Source: Chionoecetes opilio (taxonomy: Eukaryota; Arthropoda; Malacostraca; Decapoda; Majidae). Taken from it: a stretch of 64,000 nucleotides of DNA. Made by a program: the position numbers and the translations under genes. Numbering within the stretch: position 1 is the first letter of the stretch; every line of letters starts with the position of its first letter. The notes beneath the pieces are model-generated. The model had not been told where the DNA came from. It saw nothing but the letters and a program-made list of their open reading frames with translations, and searched no databases. The DNA lies in the NCBI GenBank assembly GCA_016584305.1, contig JACEEZ010020305.1, positions 147,501-211,500 on the forward strand, read 5' to 3'. Shown piece after piece: positions 45,163 to 55,806 of this stretch.

Positions 45163-46640
45163 ATGGCTCCCAAGAAGTTCCCCCCTAGGAAAACCGCCAC
45201 CAAGGGCAAGAGGCCACCAGGTGTCCCTGCGCAGGTGCATCCAGCTACTACTTCAGATGCTACTTCAGAGGTGGAGGCCAGTCCTGCTGCACTTCATCAG
45301 GAGGAGGAAACATCTTTTGAAGGTGATGCCACAGCTGCCACAGCTGCCACTCCAGCAGATGAGGAGGAGGAGGAGCCTCTGGTGATGCCTGATGCCTCTC
45401 ATTCCCCCCCACATGAGGAGGAGGAGGAGGAGGAGGAGGAGGAGCAGCAGCAGCAACCGGCGCCCAAGACGAAGGGCAAGGGGAAGAAGAAGGCTGATGC
45501 TGCTCCGAAGCAAGGCTGGAGTCTCCCCGACACAACGGAGCAGGATCTGGTGGAGTGGCTTCAGTCAAACACCTACCTGTGGCTCCGCAGTACCAAAGAC
45601 TACCACAGGAAGAAGGCTTCGTGGGAGATGAAGGCCAAGGAGCTGGGGATCAGCCTGAAACACCTCCAGAACTGGTGGAAAAACGTCAAGGACTGGTATG
45701 TTAAGCTGTCCAAGAGGACCAGTGGCCAGGCAACCAAGATGTTGACGGAGAGGGACAAGTGGGTGTTGAAGAACATCGCCTTCTACAAAAGTAAGTACAT
45801 CTCATTATATTCACAACTTGTAAGAATCTCAAATATTTGTACAAAATTGGAAGACTTTCAAGCCAGAGGATATAATTAATGCCAAATTTTGCTTAAAAGA
45901 GGGTTCAGTAATACAATGCTGTTACATAAATTCTTTAAATTTAAGATTAGTTACTGTGATACTATCCTTTACGTTTACTTATTTATTAATTTGCGTTTAA
46001 CATTATTGTTTTAGATTTATTTTAGTAAGTTTTACTTTTTAATTCCCAGAAATATATAAATATGTAATTGTCTATGCCATTATATTAAACCAATGTTTAA
46101 TCTGTAAATGTTTAATCTGTTTCAGGTTCCATGCCCACTGATGTCCCGGACACCCTTGTGAACCTGCCCCGTGACCCATCTCCTGACGCCCAGACCTCCC
46201 AGGCACAGTACCCACATGACTCCGGGGAAGCCAACATCCTGGAGGACATGGAGGTGGCAGCAGCGGCGGAGCAGGCCTCAACCCGCCGTAAGAGGAAGAC
46301 TCCAGCCACTGAGAGGCAAGAAGAGGAATGGATGGTGGACCTCCGATCCACCATGAAGGCCAACCAGGCACTGCTGGAGAGGCTGCTGGAGGAGAGGTCT
46401 CAGCCCCAGTCACGTAGGGAGGCCTTTATAAGGTTTGTGTCCGACACCCTGCGTTCTGCCCCTGAGGAGGAGTACCAGGTGATGCACGACCAAATAGTCG
46501 ACATTGTGCATCGGCGACACACGGGGTCCTCTACATCGGGGGCTGGACCGGGCCCCTCAACAGCACCACAACCCAGCAGGCCCTCTACCTCCCAACAGTC
46601 CGCCATAACACCACCCAGTTATTTAAGTTATTTCAGTTAG
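45163..46640 (+). CDS. Harbinger MADF/Myb-like DNA-binding protein, two exons, 380 aa
   Basis: Exon 1 is 45163-45790 (donor AAA|GTAAGT, phase 1) and exon 2 is 46126-46640 (acceptor TTTCAG), with the stop at 46638-46640. The N-terminus is basic, followed by a Glu/Gln run (about residues 84-98). Residues about 120-205 (TTEQDLVEWLQSNTYLWL, NWWKNVKDWYVKL) resemble a MADF/Myb-SANT-like domain. The second exon holds a basic stretch and helices (TMKANQALLERLLEERS). In PIF/Harbinger elements this partner binds element ends and carries the transposase into the nucleus. That role is inferred here. AATAAA lies at 46679. Confidence 0.8.
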
Positions 46641-46775
46641 TTATTTTTGCAATAAGTATTATTTATTTTATTTTTGCAATAAATAATTGTATAATATTCC
46701 ATATGCTTGTTTCCATTCCCTTAACTTTACTGTCTTTCATAGGTTTTCTATAGTAATAATAATAATATCTTAATA

Positions 46776-47083
46776 TTAACCCTGGAACGGTACCGCTACA
46801 AAATTTTAATTTTACCTAGAAGGATAATGAAGATTGAATTATATTTTATATGTTTAATGAATGAATTAAAAAAATAAAATAAACCTTTTTAAGGAAAAAA
46901 ATAACCCCGGAACGGTACCGCTACAAAATTTTAATTTTACCTAGAAGGATAATGAAGATTGAATTATATTTTTTATGTTTAATGAATGAATTAAAACAAT
47001 AAAATAAACCTTGTTTAGCAAAAAAAATGATTTTGTGCAACACGCGAGGACACTTCTGTCTAGCGGTACCTCTCCAGGGTTAA
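46776..47083. mobile_element. Second-family piggyBac-like MITE nested in the Harbinger spacer
   Basis: Bounded by TTAA (46776-46779 and 47080-47083), with inverted ends CCCTGGAACGGTACCGCTA and, on the minus strand, CCCTGGAGAGGTACCGCTA. The interior is a tandem duplication: GGAACGGTACCGCTAC through AAAATAAACCTT occurs twice, at about 46783 and 46910. Confidence 0.83.
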
Positions 47084-47223
47084 ATACTCACAATAATAAT
47101 GAAATGAATAATAACAATAATATTATAATAATAAAGCCTGAGAGAAAATAGGACTAAAGTAAACAACAAGTGAGGCGACTATTAAATATTTATTATGCCA
47201 CAAACACAATATTACACTGCTAT

Positions 47224-48546
47224 TTATTTGGCCCTCGCTGGGGGGGGTAGGAGCATGTCATCCTGCCATGGAACACTTCCAGCAGTTGAGTTGCACCATT
47301 CCATGAGGAGGTTCCTCTGAGCCTTGGCTATCTTGAAGTCTCTGTTGTTCCCTGGTAATCGGTCGGGTTTCGTGTCCTCAAGGTTCATGCCGGCACGCCA
47401 GGCACCAGGCACCACCACTCCATTTGGTCGCTCCACATCCACCAGTCGGTTCTGCATCACCGGGTAACGTGACCTCATAAGGTTGTGGAGGATTACACAT
47501 GTCTTGACCAGGAGCCTCACAGTGTCCGCTTCATGCAACATGGTCGACAGGAGAACTTGAAAGCGATTCGCTAGTATGCCAAACGCATTCTCCACCACCC
47601 TTCTGGCTCGCGAGAGTCTATAGTTGAAGATCCTCTGCTTCCTGGTCATCTCCTTGTTACTGTACGGCTTCATCATGTAGGTCCGGAGTGCGAAAGCATT
47701 ATCTCCCACCAGAAAATAAGGGACATCCTCTGTGTCACCTGGGATAGGATCAGGCTGTGGGAATCCAACAATGTCGTTCTTCTCGAGAGCCTCTCTCAAA
47801 ACACTTGCATTGTAAAGGTGGGCATCAGACGTTGAACCCTTGCCGCTGACGTCTATCCACATGAACTTGTAGTCAGATGTGACGACCGCCAGGAGGATGA
47901 TACTGAAGAATCCCTTGTAGTTGTAGTAGTCGGAACCAGTGTTGGCAGGAGCTTTACAGGCAACGTGCTTGCCGTCTATTGCACCAATGACATGTGGAAA
48001 GTTCCACCTTCTCATCCAATTATCGGTGATCTGACGCCAATCTTCATCGTTCTGTGGTGGCTTGAGCAGCTCCTCACGGTACTCGTCGACAATGGCCATA
48101 CACACCTCACGCACCACTATACTGATGGTGTTGTGAGGCACCCTCCAGCCATACTGCATGTCACGGTACTTGGCGCCAGAAGCAAGGTGCCTCAGGGTGA
48201 GGGCAACCTTCAGGCCTGGATCAAGGGGTGCTCGCCAGTGGGTGGTCTTCTTGGTAAGGGCTGGTCTCAGTCTCTCCACAACTTCATCGAACATGTCAGG
48301 TGGCATTCTCATGAAATTCTGGAAGGCCCTTGGATCTTCATTACGGAGCTCCACCATGAGACAATCATACAGGCCATGCTCAGGTCTCCTGCTAATCCAG
48401 TTACGCACCCATATGCTCCGGGCCGCCCTCCTCCTCAGCCGTCTTCTTCTTCGTCTATCAACGATGTACTGATGGGCATGTAACGCCTGGTTCATATGCT
48501 GTTGCATCAGCATCAAGACGAGGTCAATACGGTCCATGTTCACCAA
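47224..48546 (-). CDS. PIF/Harbinger DDE transposase (HARBI1-like), 440 aa, intact
   Basis: A single uninterrupted ORF with the features of the DDE_Tnp_4 family. The N-terminal region is Arg-rich (about 31-41). The first catalytic Asp lies in VIGAIDGKHV (D191), followed by IDVSGKGSTSDAH (D232/D241) and FLVGDNAFAL (D282), and the catalytic Glu in RRVVENAFGIL (E319). The start is supported by a TATATA box about 50 bp upstream (48594-48599). Minus-strand AATAAA lies at 47194-47189, just after the stop. It converges on the MADF/Myb-like gene. No stops or frameshifts were seen, so recent activity is plausible. Confidence 0.92.
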   Translation of the reverse strand: MVNMDRIDLVLMLMQQHMNQALHAHQYIVDRRRRRRLRRRAARSIWVRNWISRRPEHGLYDCLMVELRNEDPRAFQNFMRMPPDMFDEVVERLRPALTKKTTHWRAPLDPGLKVALTLRHLASGAKYRDMQYGWRVPHNTISIVVREVCMAIVDEYREELLKPPQNDEDWRQITDNWMRRWNFPHVIGAIDGKHVACKAPANTGSDYYNYKGFFSIILLAVVTSDYKFMWIDVSGKGSTSDAHLYNASVLREALEKNDIVGFPQPDPIPGDTEDVPYFLVGDNAFALRTYMMKPYSNKEMTRKQRIFNYRLSRARRVVENAFGILANRFQVLLSTMLHEADTVRLLVKTCVILHNLMRSRYPVMQNRLVDVERPNGVVVPGAWRAGMNLEDTKPDRLPGNNRDFKIAKAQRNLLMEWCNSTAGSVPWQDDMLLPPPARAK

Positions 48547-48593
48547 ACCACGTCAGAAACAGGAGTGATGAATGCTTGGCAAATCGACCCCAA

Positions 48594-48599
48594 TATATA
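48594..48599 (-). promoter_or_regulatory. TATA box of the Harbinger transposase gene
   Basis: TATATA on the minus strand (CCTATATATTGG context), about 50 bp upstream of the ATG at 48546. Confidence 0.55.
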
Positions 48600-49074
48600 G
48601 GTCCCAGAGTACCCGCGCTACACACGCAAATGCACGTGAAAACACGCGGAACAGACACGGTACAGCCGTGCTATGACCGTCATTAAACCGCGATTACCCG
48701 CTAAAGGTTAGCGGGTAATCGCGTGTAACCACGCACTTACCGCGGCCGTAGCACGTCTGTACCACGTCTAAACGCGTCTTAACCACGTCTTTATCACGTG
48801 TGCCACCCGAGGTCACCCGCGCTCTCGATTTTTGGGAAATCCAAAACCGTATGCCGCGTGTGATTGTTCTAGCCCGTGTGGGCGCGGCTGGATCACGTCC
48901 ATATCACGACCCAGATGCGTCCAACAGCGCTTGCTTCACGTTCACACATTTTTCGCCGTGAGACGTGCGCGATGCGCCCGCGAAGGCCAGTGTGACCGGG
49001 CCTTAATGAAGATATAAACCAGCGCGGGTAGAAACATCTTGATTGTTTATTTGAACGTTTCGGCTATACATAAG

Positions 49075-49947
49075 CAGTGGCGTCACCGCGGGGGGGCTAA
49101 GGGGGACTGAGCCCCCCCAAGTCAAGGACTCAGCCCCCCCAAAATTGCTGCTAGTAGCCTGCTACCCAAAAACAATAAAAAGGAATATTTATCCAATTTT
49201 CCATGCCAGAGCAAAACCTTATTTTTCACACTTTTATAGAAAAATTGGTTTGATGTTTCATTTAAATGTTGAAATATGTTTGCTCTGCGGGAGGCAGGTT
49301 AACACAGGATGGGAGGCAGGTTAAGGCAGTGGGAGCCAGGGTAAGGCAGTGGGAGGCAGGGTAACACAGGATGGGAGGCAGGTTAACACAGTGGTATGCA
49401 GGTTAAGGCAGTGGGTGCCAGGGTAAGGCAGTGGGAGGCAGGTTAAATCGGCTTTTAGTTACTTTATCATGATCATGTACTTTATTCTGTTTAACTACAG
49501 TATCCCATGTATATACCTGTTTTTGTGCAATAAGGGAAATACCTTGAATATATTGTAAGTTTATATTTATATATTTTTTTCATTATCAAGATAAAACCTT
49601 ACTGAGAAACAAACCAAAAACATACATTGTGCAATTCCTTTGTGTTTCTTAGTGGAGAGAGAAAAATGGCAATTTTATTATTTTGTATAAACAGAATAAA
49701 AATTTTCTTCAAATTATCAAATTTAGTTAATATGGTATGATGCATGGTATAACTCTATTAATTTATGTGTCATGTAATTAAAGCTTAATTCCACTTTCTT
49801 CTCTTTTTGGGGCCTCAAAATTACCCTGGAACGGATTAATTTTCAAAATTACCCCCCGACCCCCCAGCTGGATAGGCTCGCTGCGCTCGCCCATCACCAC
49901 TCCGGGGCTAAAGCCCCCCCAAATTTTTTTTCCTGGTGACGCCACTG
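49075..49947. mobile_element. hAT element with 8-bp duplication TACATAAG
   Basis: 873 bp with inverted ends CAGTGGCGTCACC and GGTGACGCCACTG. TACATAAG occurs at 49067-49074 and 49948-49955. The interior has GGGGGG and CCCCCC tracts near both ends and a 20-bp-scale minisatellite (GGGAGGCAGGTTAA / GCAGTGGGAGGCAGG, about 49287-49445). No transposase. It splits the left inverted repeat of the Penelope-like element. Confidence 0.88.
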
Positions 49948-50144
49948 TACATAAGCCATCATCAGCCTAAAATCGGATACAAAATTTTGTTAAAAATGAA
50001 AATATACAAATTATAAAATTATTTGCGCATTTAAAATGCCTAACCTAAAATAAAATAAAATAAGAATAAAAATTTTGAAACAGTAATAAAAAATACTACA
50101 CCTACCAATCAACATCGCAGTGGAGTGTGGGATTCCCACATGGT

Positions 50145-51316
50145 TTAAAAGCACACAAGCGGGGTTGAGGTGCCCTGTGCGCAGAGGGACGGTTTGTGGT
50201 GGTGGGTGAGGAGGCTCTCACATATCAATCGGGTGGAGTCGTGGGAGCTTGTGTGTAAAATATTAAAGTCTTGGTTTGTTATTGGGTGGCCTGAGGCTTC
50301 GGAATGATCCCGAATGGCTGAAAATGGTGGTTTGGACACGGGTTTGCCAGTCCTGTGAGACAGTCCCCGATGCTCCGCGATCCTAGTGGTGAGGTGGCGT
50401 TTGGTCTGCCCAATATAAGCAGCGTTACAGCTACTGCACTTAAATTGGTACACCACTGAGGAACGCAGGGCATCAGGGATTCTCTCCTTGAGTTTAAAAC
50501 AGTGTGATAACGTATAAGGGGGCTTGAATACTACTCTAAGCGAGACTTGTGGATAACATTGCCGAAGCAGGAGTTGAGCTTTGTTTCGGATGGAAAAAGA
50601 TTTGTTACCTATGAAGGGAATTATAAAATACACAACGGCTTTATGAGCGGTATGTATTAGGGGAGGAGGTGAGTGTAGTTTATTTAACTGTTTACCAATG
50701 TACGTGTTAATGAACTGCAGGGGATACCCATTTAGTTTAAGAGTGTCTCTTAAGTACTCTAATTCTAAGTGAAAATTGGTGTATGAAGAGCAAATATTGT
50801 ACGCCCTAGTAACCAGCGTGAGGATCAGATTTTCCTTAAATTGGGCGGGAATGTTGGAATTAAATTTTGTTGTTAGTCCTGTGAATGTGGGTTTTCTGTA
50901 AATGGTAGTGCTGAATGAGTTACCCGATTTTGTAATGTCAATATCTAAAAATGGTAATTTATTATTATGTACAGTCTCAAAAGTGAATTGAATATTGGGG
51001 TGTTTGGAATTCAGGTAGTCGTGAAACAAGGGTACATGGTTTGGTGATTTGAAAATTGCAAAGGTATCATCGACATAGCGTCTGTACATGAGGGGTTTGA
51101 ATTCAGCTGGGCATTCACTTAGCCAGGTACTCTCGTGGAATGAAAGAAATGTATTAGCAAGGGTTGGACCTAATGGGTTTCCCATGGCAACGCCATCTAC
51201 TTGTTTAAAACACATGTCATTGAAAATAAAAAGAGAATCTTTAACAGCTAAGGTGAGTAATTTATGGAATGACTTTTTATTGAAACCATGTGTGTGTTCA
51301 TTGTTTTGGAAGATTT
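50145..51316 (-). CDS. Penelope-like reverse transcriptase with GIY-YIG endonuclease, 5'-truncated
   Basis: The frame is open from the right inverted repeat (about 51316) to the stop at 50145. The first Met used here is at 51215 (356 aa). It has the RT core (DGVAMGNPLGPTLAN, then YRRYVDDTF with the YVDD catalytic box at residues 47-50), a linker with HHRs characteristic of the family, a CSSC pair (260-263), and the GIY-YIG domain AAYIGQTKRHLTTRIAEH (265-282). The fingers part of the RT upstream of DGVAMG is missing, so the copy is truncated and probably inactive although its remaining frame is intact. Confidence 0.9.
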
Positions 51317-51330
51317 GTTTTGTGCAAAAT

Positions 51331-51385
51331 TTGTATCCGATTTTAGGCTGATGATGGCTTATGTATAGCCGAAACGTTCAAATAA
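51331..51385 (+). ncRNA. Hammerhead-ribozyme-like motif in the Penelope terminal repeat
   Basis: CTGATGA (51348-51354), a stem-loop pairing GGCT with AGCC, then GAAAC (51371-51375): the conserved core order of a hammerhead. Penelope-like elements are known to carry hammerheads in their terminal repeats. Helices I and III are weak as I read them, so catalytic competence is uncertain. The inverted left copy is interrupted by the hAT element inside the helix II loop. Confidence 0.5.
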
Positions 51386-51544
51386 ACAATCAAGATGTTT
51401 CTACCCGCGCTGGTTTATATCTTCATTATAAGATCTTGCTTCCCTCATGGAGAAAGTATTGCCTCTATATATATATAATATATATATATTGTATATATTT
51501 TTTTCTTTGCAAAAGGGGGGGCCATGGCCGCATGCCCCCCCTTT

Positions 51545-52212
51545 GGGAAGGGTGTAGTATGATAGGTGCAGGGACTGTAGCAGGGAAGGGTGTGGTATGA
51601 TTGGTGCAGGGACTGTAGCAGGGAAGGGTGTAGTATGATAGGTGCAGGGACTGTAGCAGGGAAGGGTGTGGTATGATAGGTGCAGGGACTGTAGCAGGGA
51701 AGGGTGTGGCAGGATTGGTGCAGGGACGAAGGGAAGGTTTGCGGTGGGTGTGGTATGATAGGTGCAGGGACTGTAGCAGGGAAGGGTGTGGTAGGATGGT
51801 GCAGGGATGGTAGCAGGGAAGGGTGTGGTATGATGGTGCAGGGACTGTAGCAGGGAAGGGTGTGGATGATAGGTGCAGGGACTGTAGCAGGGGAAAGGGT
51901 GTGGTATGATAGGTGCAGGGACTGTAGCAGGGAAGGGTGTGGGATGATTGGTGCAGGGACTGTAGCAGGGAAGGGTGTGGTATGATTTGGTGCAGGGACT
52001 GTAGCAGGGAAGGGTGTGGTATGATTGGGTGCAGGGACTGTAGCAGGGAAGGGTGGTATGATTGGTGCAGGACTGTAGCAGGGNCTATGATGGTGCAGGA
52101 CTGGAGCAGGGAAGGGTGTGGTATGATTGGTGCAGGGACTGGAGCAGGGAAGGGTGTAGTATGATAGGTGCAGGGACTGTAGCAGGGAAGGGTGTGGTAT
52201 GATTGGTGCAGG
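51545..52212. repeat. 38-bp satellite, left block, about 17 units
   Basis: The unit contains GGTGCAGGGACTGTAGCAGG plus GAAGGGTGTGGTATGATT (38 bp). Most units carry CTGTAGCAG. Indels and one ambiguous base (N at 52084) occur. It continues on the other side of the solo LTR. Confidence 0.93.
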
Positions 52213-53142
52213 TGTAACGCGAGAAATTACATTAATAGGGGAAGAGATGAAATAACACATAAGTATCAATAAGCTAACGAGGAATTTTCCTCCACGCCTC
52301 ATTCCTGAATCACTGGTTAGGCTTATATTTTAAGCCAGTGGTAGTTGACCACGTATCGAAACGAAGTGAGAAGGGGAGCTGAACGTCAGGTTAGCATTTA
52401 TTAGCAGACGGACTCCCGGTGGGTAAGCCCACTGGGAGGTGACCTTATTCGCCCTTGGTAAAGGTATGTTGTGAAATGTTTGTTAACTAGAGATGTAGAC
52501 ATGACTTACTGGTGATTCTTTTTGTTGACCAAGACTAATGAAGTGCATTACTTAGGGTCCCAAGGTAGGATGCTGTTGGCGGACCAGGGAACCGAGCGCT
52601 CACAAATTAGCAGAGGGGGCAACCACAACATGTCACAGCCAGCCGTGTGAGGACAAGGAGAAAAGAAGGAAATAGAAAAATAAGTGAGAGGGAAACAGTT
52701 GGAAGTGGGATAGACTACGTATACATTATATTAGGATAACGACTTGAGCATTACATGTGCGTATCGTTAAGGGGTAACAGTGCGACTGAAGTTACCAAGG
52801 ATAGTAAACTATATTAGGATAACGACTTGGGCATTTCGCGTGCGTATCGCTAGGAGGGAAGGAAGACTTAATATTAAGATAACTTGTGAATGTATAATAA
52901 CTACATAATGGAGACAGTAAAGAGTTAAATATATTATAATTAGGAATATATTAACGCGTTATCATTCTGTTTCCAACCAGTCCTTACATATTTTCTTAAA
53001 TCTTTTTGTTTTTGTTCAATCATATATTTTTCCCACTTAATGTGGGTGGTGGCAGCGGAGTAACCAGGACTGTAGAGTACACACCCAAGGTGGGCATTAC
53101 ATAATGGTAACAATGGTGCAGATGGTCAAAAAGACCATTACA
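52213..53142 (+). mobile_element. Solo LTR with CAGG target duplication
   Basis: 930 bp starting TGTAACGCG and ending GACCATTACA (TG...CA with TGTAA/TTACA ends), flanked by CAGG (52209-52212 and 53143-53146). Joining the flanks restores the GGTGCAGGGACTGG satellite unit. It contains an internal direct repeat of about 90 bp (TATTAGGATAACGACTTG(A/G)GCATT). A 4-bp duplication suits Ty3/gypsy-type integrases. Orientation is uncertain. Confidence 0.8.
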
Positions 53143-55042
53143 CAGGGACTGGAGCAGGGAAGGGTGTGGTATGATTGGTGCAGGGACTGGAGCAGGGAAG
53201 GGTGTGGTATGATTGGTGCAGGGACTGGAGCAGGGAAGGGTGTGGTATGATTGGTGCAGGGACTGGAGAGGGAAGGGTGTGGTATGATTGGTGCAGGGAC
53301 TGGAGCAGGGAAGGGTGTGGTATGATAGGTGCAGGGACTGGAGCAGGGAAGGGTGTGGTATGATTGGTGCAGGGACTGGAGCAGGGAAGGGTGTGGTATG
53401 ATAGGTGCAGGGACTGGAGCAGGGAAGGGTGTAGTATGATTGGTGCAGGGACTGGAGCAGGGAAGGGTGTGGTATGATAGGTGCAGGGACTGTAGCAGGG
53501 AAGGGTGTAGTATGATAGGTGCAGGGACTGGAGCAGGGAAGGGTGTGGTATGATAGGTGCAGGGACTGGAGCAGGGAAGGGTGTAGTATGATTGGTGCAG
53601 GGACTGGAGCAGGGAAGGGTGTGGTTTGATTGGTGCAGGGACTGTAGCAGGGAAGGGTGTGGTATGATTGGTGCAGGGACTGGAGCAGGGAAGGGTGTGG
53701 TTTGATTGGTGCAGGGACTGTAGCAGGGAAGGGTGTGGTATGATTGGTGCAGGGACTGGAGCAGGAAAGGGTGTAGTATGATAGCTGCAGGGACTGTAGC
53801 AGGGAAGGGTGTGGTATGATTGGTGCAGGGACTGGAGCAGGGAAGGGTGTGGTATGATTGGTGCAGGGACTGGAGCAGGGAAGGGTGTGTTATGATTGGT
53901 GCAAGGACTGGAGCAGGGAAGGGTGTGGTATGATTGGTGCAGGGACTGGAGCAGGGAAGGGTGTGGTATGATTGGTGCAGGACTGTAGCAGGGAAGGGTG
54001 TGGTATGATTGGTGCAGGGACTGTAGCAGGGAAGGGTGTGGTATGATTGGTGCAGGGACTGGAGCAGGGAAGGGTGTGGTATGATTGGTGCAGGGACTGT
54101 AGCAGGGAAGGGTGTGGTATGATTGGTGCAGGGACTGGAGCAGGGAAGGGTGTGGTATGATAGGTGCAGGGACTGGAGCAGGGAAGGGTGTGGTATGATT
54201 GGTGCAGGGACTGGAGCAGGGAAGGGTGTGGTATGATTGGTGCAGGGACTGTAGCAGGGAAGGGTGTGGTATGATTGGTGCAGGGACTGGAGCAGGGAAG
54301 GGTGTGGTATGATTGGTGCAGGGACTGGAGCAGGGAAGGGTGTGGTATGATTGGTGCAGGGACTGGAGCAGGGAAGGGTGTGGTATGATTGGTGCAGGGA
54401 CTGGAGCAGGGAAGGGTGTGGTATGATTGGTGCAGGGACTGGAGCAGGGAAGGGTGTGGTATGATAGGTGCAGGGACTGGAGCAGGGAAGGGTGTGGTAT
54501 GATTGGTGCAGGGACTGGAGCAGGGAAGGGTGTGGTATGATTGGTGCAGGGACTGGAGCAGGGAAGGGTGTGGTATGATTGGTGCAGGGACTGGAGCAGG
54601 GAAGGGTGTGGTATGATAGGTGCAGGGACTGGAGCAGGGAAGGGTGTGGTATGATTGGTGCAGGGAAGGGTGTGGTATGATTGGTGCAGGGACTGGAGCA
54701 GGGAAGGGTGTGGTATGATTGGTGCAGGGACTGGAGCAGGGAAGGGTGTGGTATGATTGGTGCAGGGACTGGAGCAGGGAAGGGTGTGGTATGATTGGTG
54801 CAGGGACTGGAGCAGGGAAGGGTGTGGTATGATAGGTGCAGGGACTGGAGCAGGGAAGGGTGTGGTATGATTGGTGCAGGGACTGGAGCAGGGAAGGGTG
54901 TGGTATGATTGGTGCAGGGACTGGAGCAGGAAAGGGTGTGGTATGATTGGTGCAGGGACTGGAGCAGGGAAGGGTGTGGTATGATTGGTGCAGGGACTGG
55001 AGCAGGGAAGGGTGTGGTATGATTGGTGCAGGGACTGGAGCA
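53143..55042. repeat. 38-bp satellite, right block, about 50 units
   Basis: Same unit as 51545-52212, but mostly CTGGAGCAG. Units alternate between TGATTGG and TGATAGG. Because three 38-bp units make 114 bp, long minus-strand ORFs (up to 658 codons, Pro/His/Ser-rich) arise and are artefacts. Confidence 0.95.
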
Positions 55043-55044
55043 GA

Positions 55045-55646
55045 GGCTGAGTACAAGGTGAGTGCTAGGACTGGTTGGAAGAAATTCAGTAAACGACAGC
55101 TTGCCATACTGCATAGTTATGTGCCCTGTCTATCAACCTTGTCCTTCTTGGTCTATCCACTAATACTCAGTTTGTGGATAAGGCCAATTGTCAGAAAACA
55201 ATAATTTAATATAAAAGCTACCATGACCCTATGGAATGCAGAGGTAAATTTCAAAAAAATATATTCTTGAAAAAAAAAATTGAAAGAAAGAATAAAAAAT
55301 GATGCAGAATTCTTCTTCTCCTTACAATACGAGTGTAACCATTGGTGCATGAAATTTGAAGTACGTACATATATGACAAAATGTATTTGGTCTAGTATGA
55401 AACTAATACTTCCAATGGTATAAAACTTTTTTTTATTTTCAATTTTTTTTGGATTTCATGTTTATAAGGAATTTATACTTTCTTGTAATAATTATTGTCC
55501 TATACATTATCTCTCTCTCTCTCTCTCTCTCTACATGTAAAATCCTGCAACAAGATAAAAATATTTCATAACTGGTGAAAATGAACATATAAAAATATCC
55601 TTTTATAATTGCCTATATGTATAACATTTGAAAATTAAGTAGGAAT
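55045..55646. other. AT-rich spacer and distal 3' flank of ATRIP
   Basis: Short CT run near 55511-55532. Minus-strand AATAAA at 55437-55432 could be a poly(A) signal of ATRIP. Confidence 0.45.
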
Positions 55647-55784
55647 GTTAGATCATGGGTGTAGCCTCATAGTCATTGATGAAGACATGGAACATCTTGT
55701 AGTGGATATAAAGCTGTTAGATCATGGGTGTAGCCTCATAGTCATTGATGAAGACATGGAACATCTTGTAGTGGATATAAGGCT
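55647..55784. repeat. 69-bp tandem duplication in the ATRIP 3' UTR
   Basis: Two nearly identical copies begin GTTAGATCATGGGTG at 55647 and 55716 and end GTGGATATAA(A/G)GCT. They lie 23-160 nt beyond the ATRIP stop codon. Confidence 0.88.
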
Positions 55785-55806
55785 ATGATCAGTCATTCTG
55801 TTATCG

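Larger units (their letters stand above)
44722..49003. mobile_element. Complete, apparently autonomous PIF/Harbinger transposon
   Basis: 4282 bp bounded by TAA duplications (44719-44721 and 49004-49006), with 14-bp perfect inverted ends AGGCCCGGTCACAC. It carries the two genes typical of the superfamily in convergent orientation: a MADF/Myb-like protein (plus) and a DDE transposase (minus). Both reading frames are intact. Subterminal zones (about 44790-45070 and 48615-48960) are dense in CACGTG, CGCGG and ACCACG motifs, plausible binding sites. A piggyBac-like MITE sits between the two genes. Confidence 0.9.
49007..51430 (-). mobile_element. Penelope-like retroelement flanked by inverted repeats of about 105 bp
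   Basis: The left arm (49007-49074 plus 49956 to about 49992, split by a hAT element) and the right arm (about 51326-51430) are near-perfect inverted copies. They run from TATAATGAAGATATAAACC outside, through GCGGGTAGAAACATCTTG and ACGTTTCGGCTATACATAAG, to CCTAAAATCGGATAC. Between them lies a minus-strand RT/GIY-YIG ORF whose 5' portion is truncated at the right arm. Inverted partial terminal repeats are known for Penelope-like elements. Confidence 0.82.

Noticed and set aside
47965..48483. Plus-strand frame opposite the Harbinger transposase
   Set aside because: Antisense shadow of a clearly coding DDE transposase.
51445..52302. 285-codon minus-strand frame across the left satellite block
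   Set aside because: Repeat artefact that also crosses an ambiguous base and the LTR boundary.
53138..55114. 658-codon and 405-codon minus-strand open frames
   Set aside because: Both are readings of the 38-bp satellite in different frames. Product composition follows the repeat.
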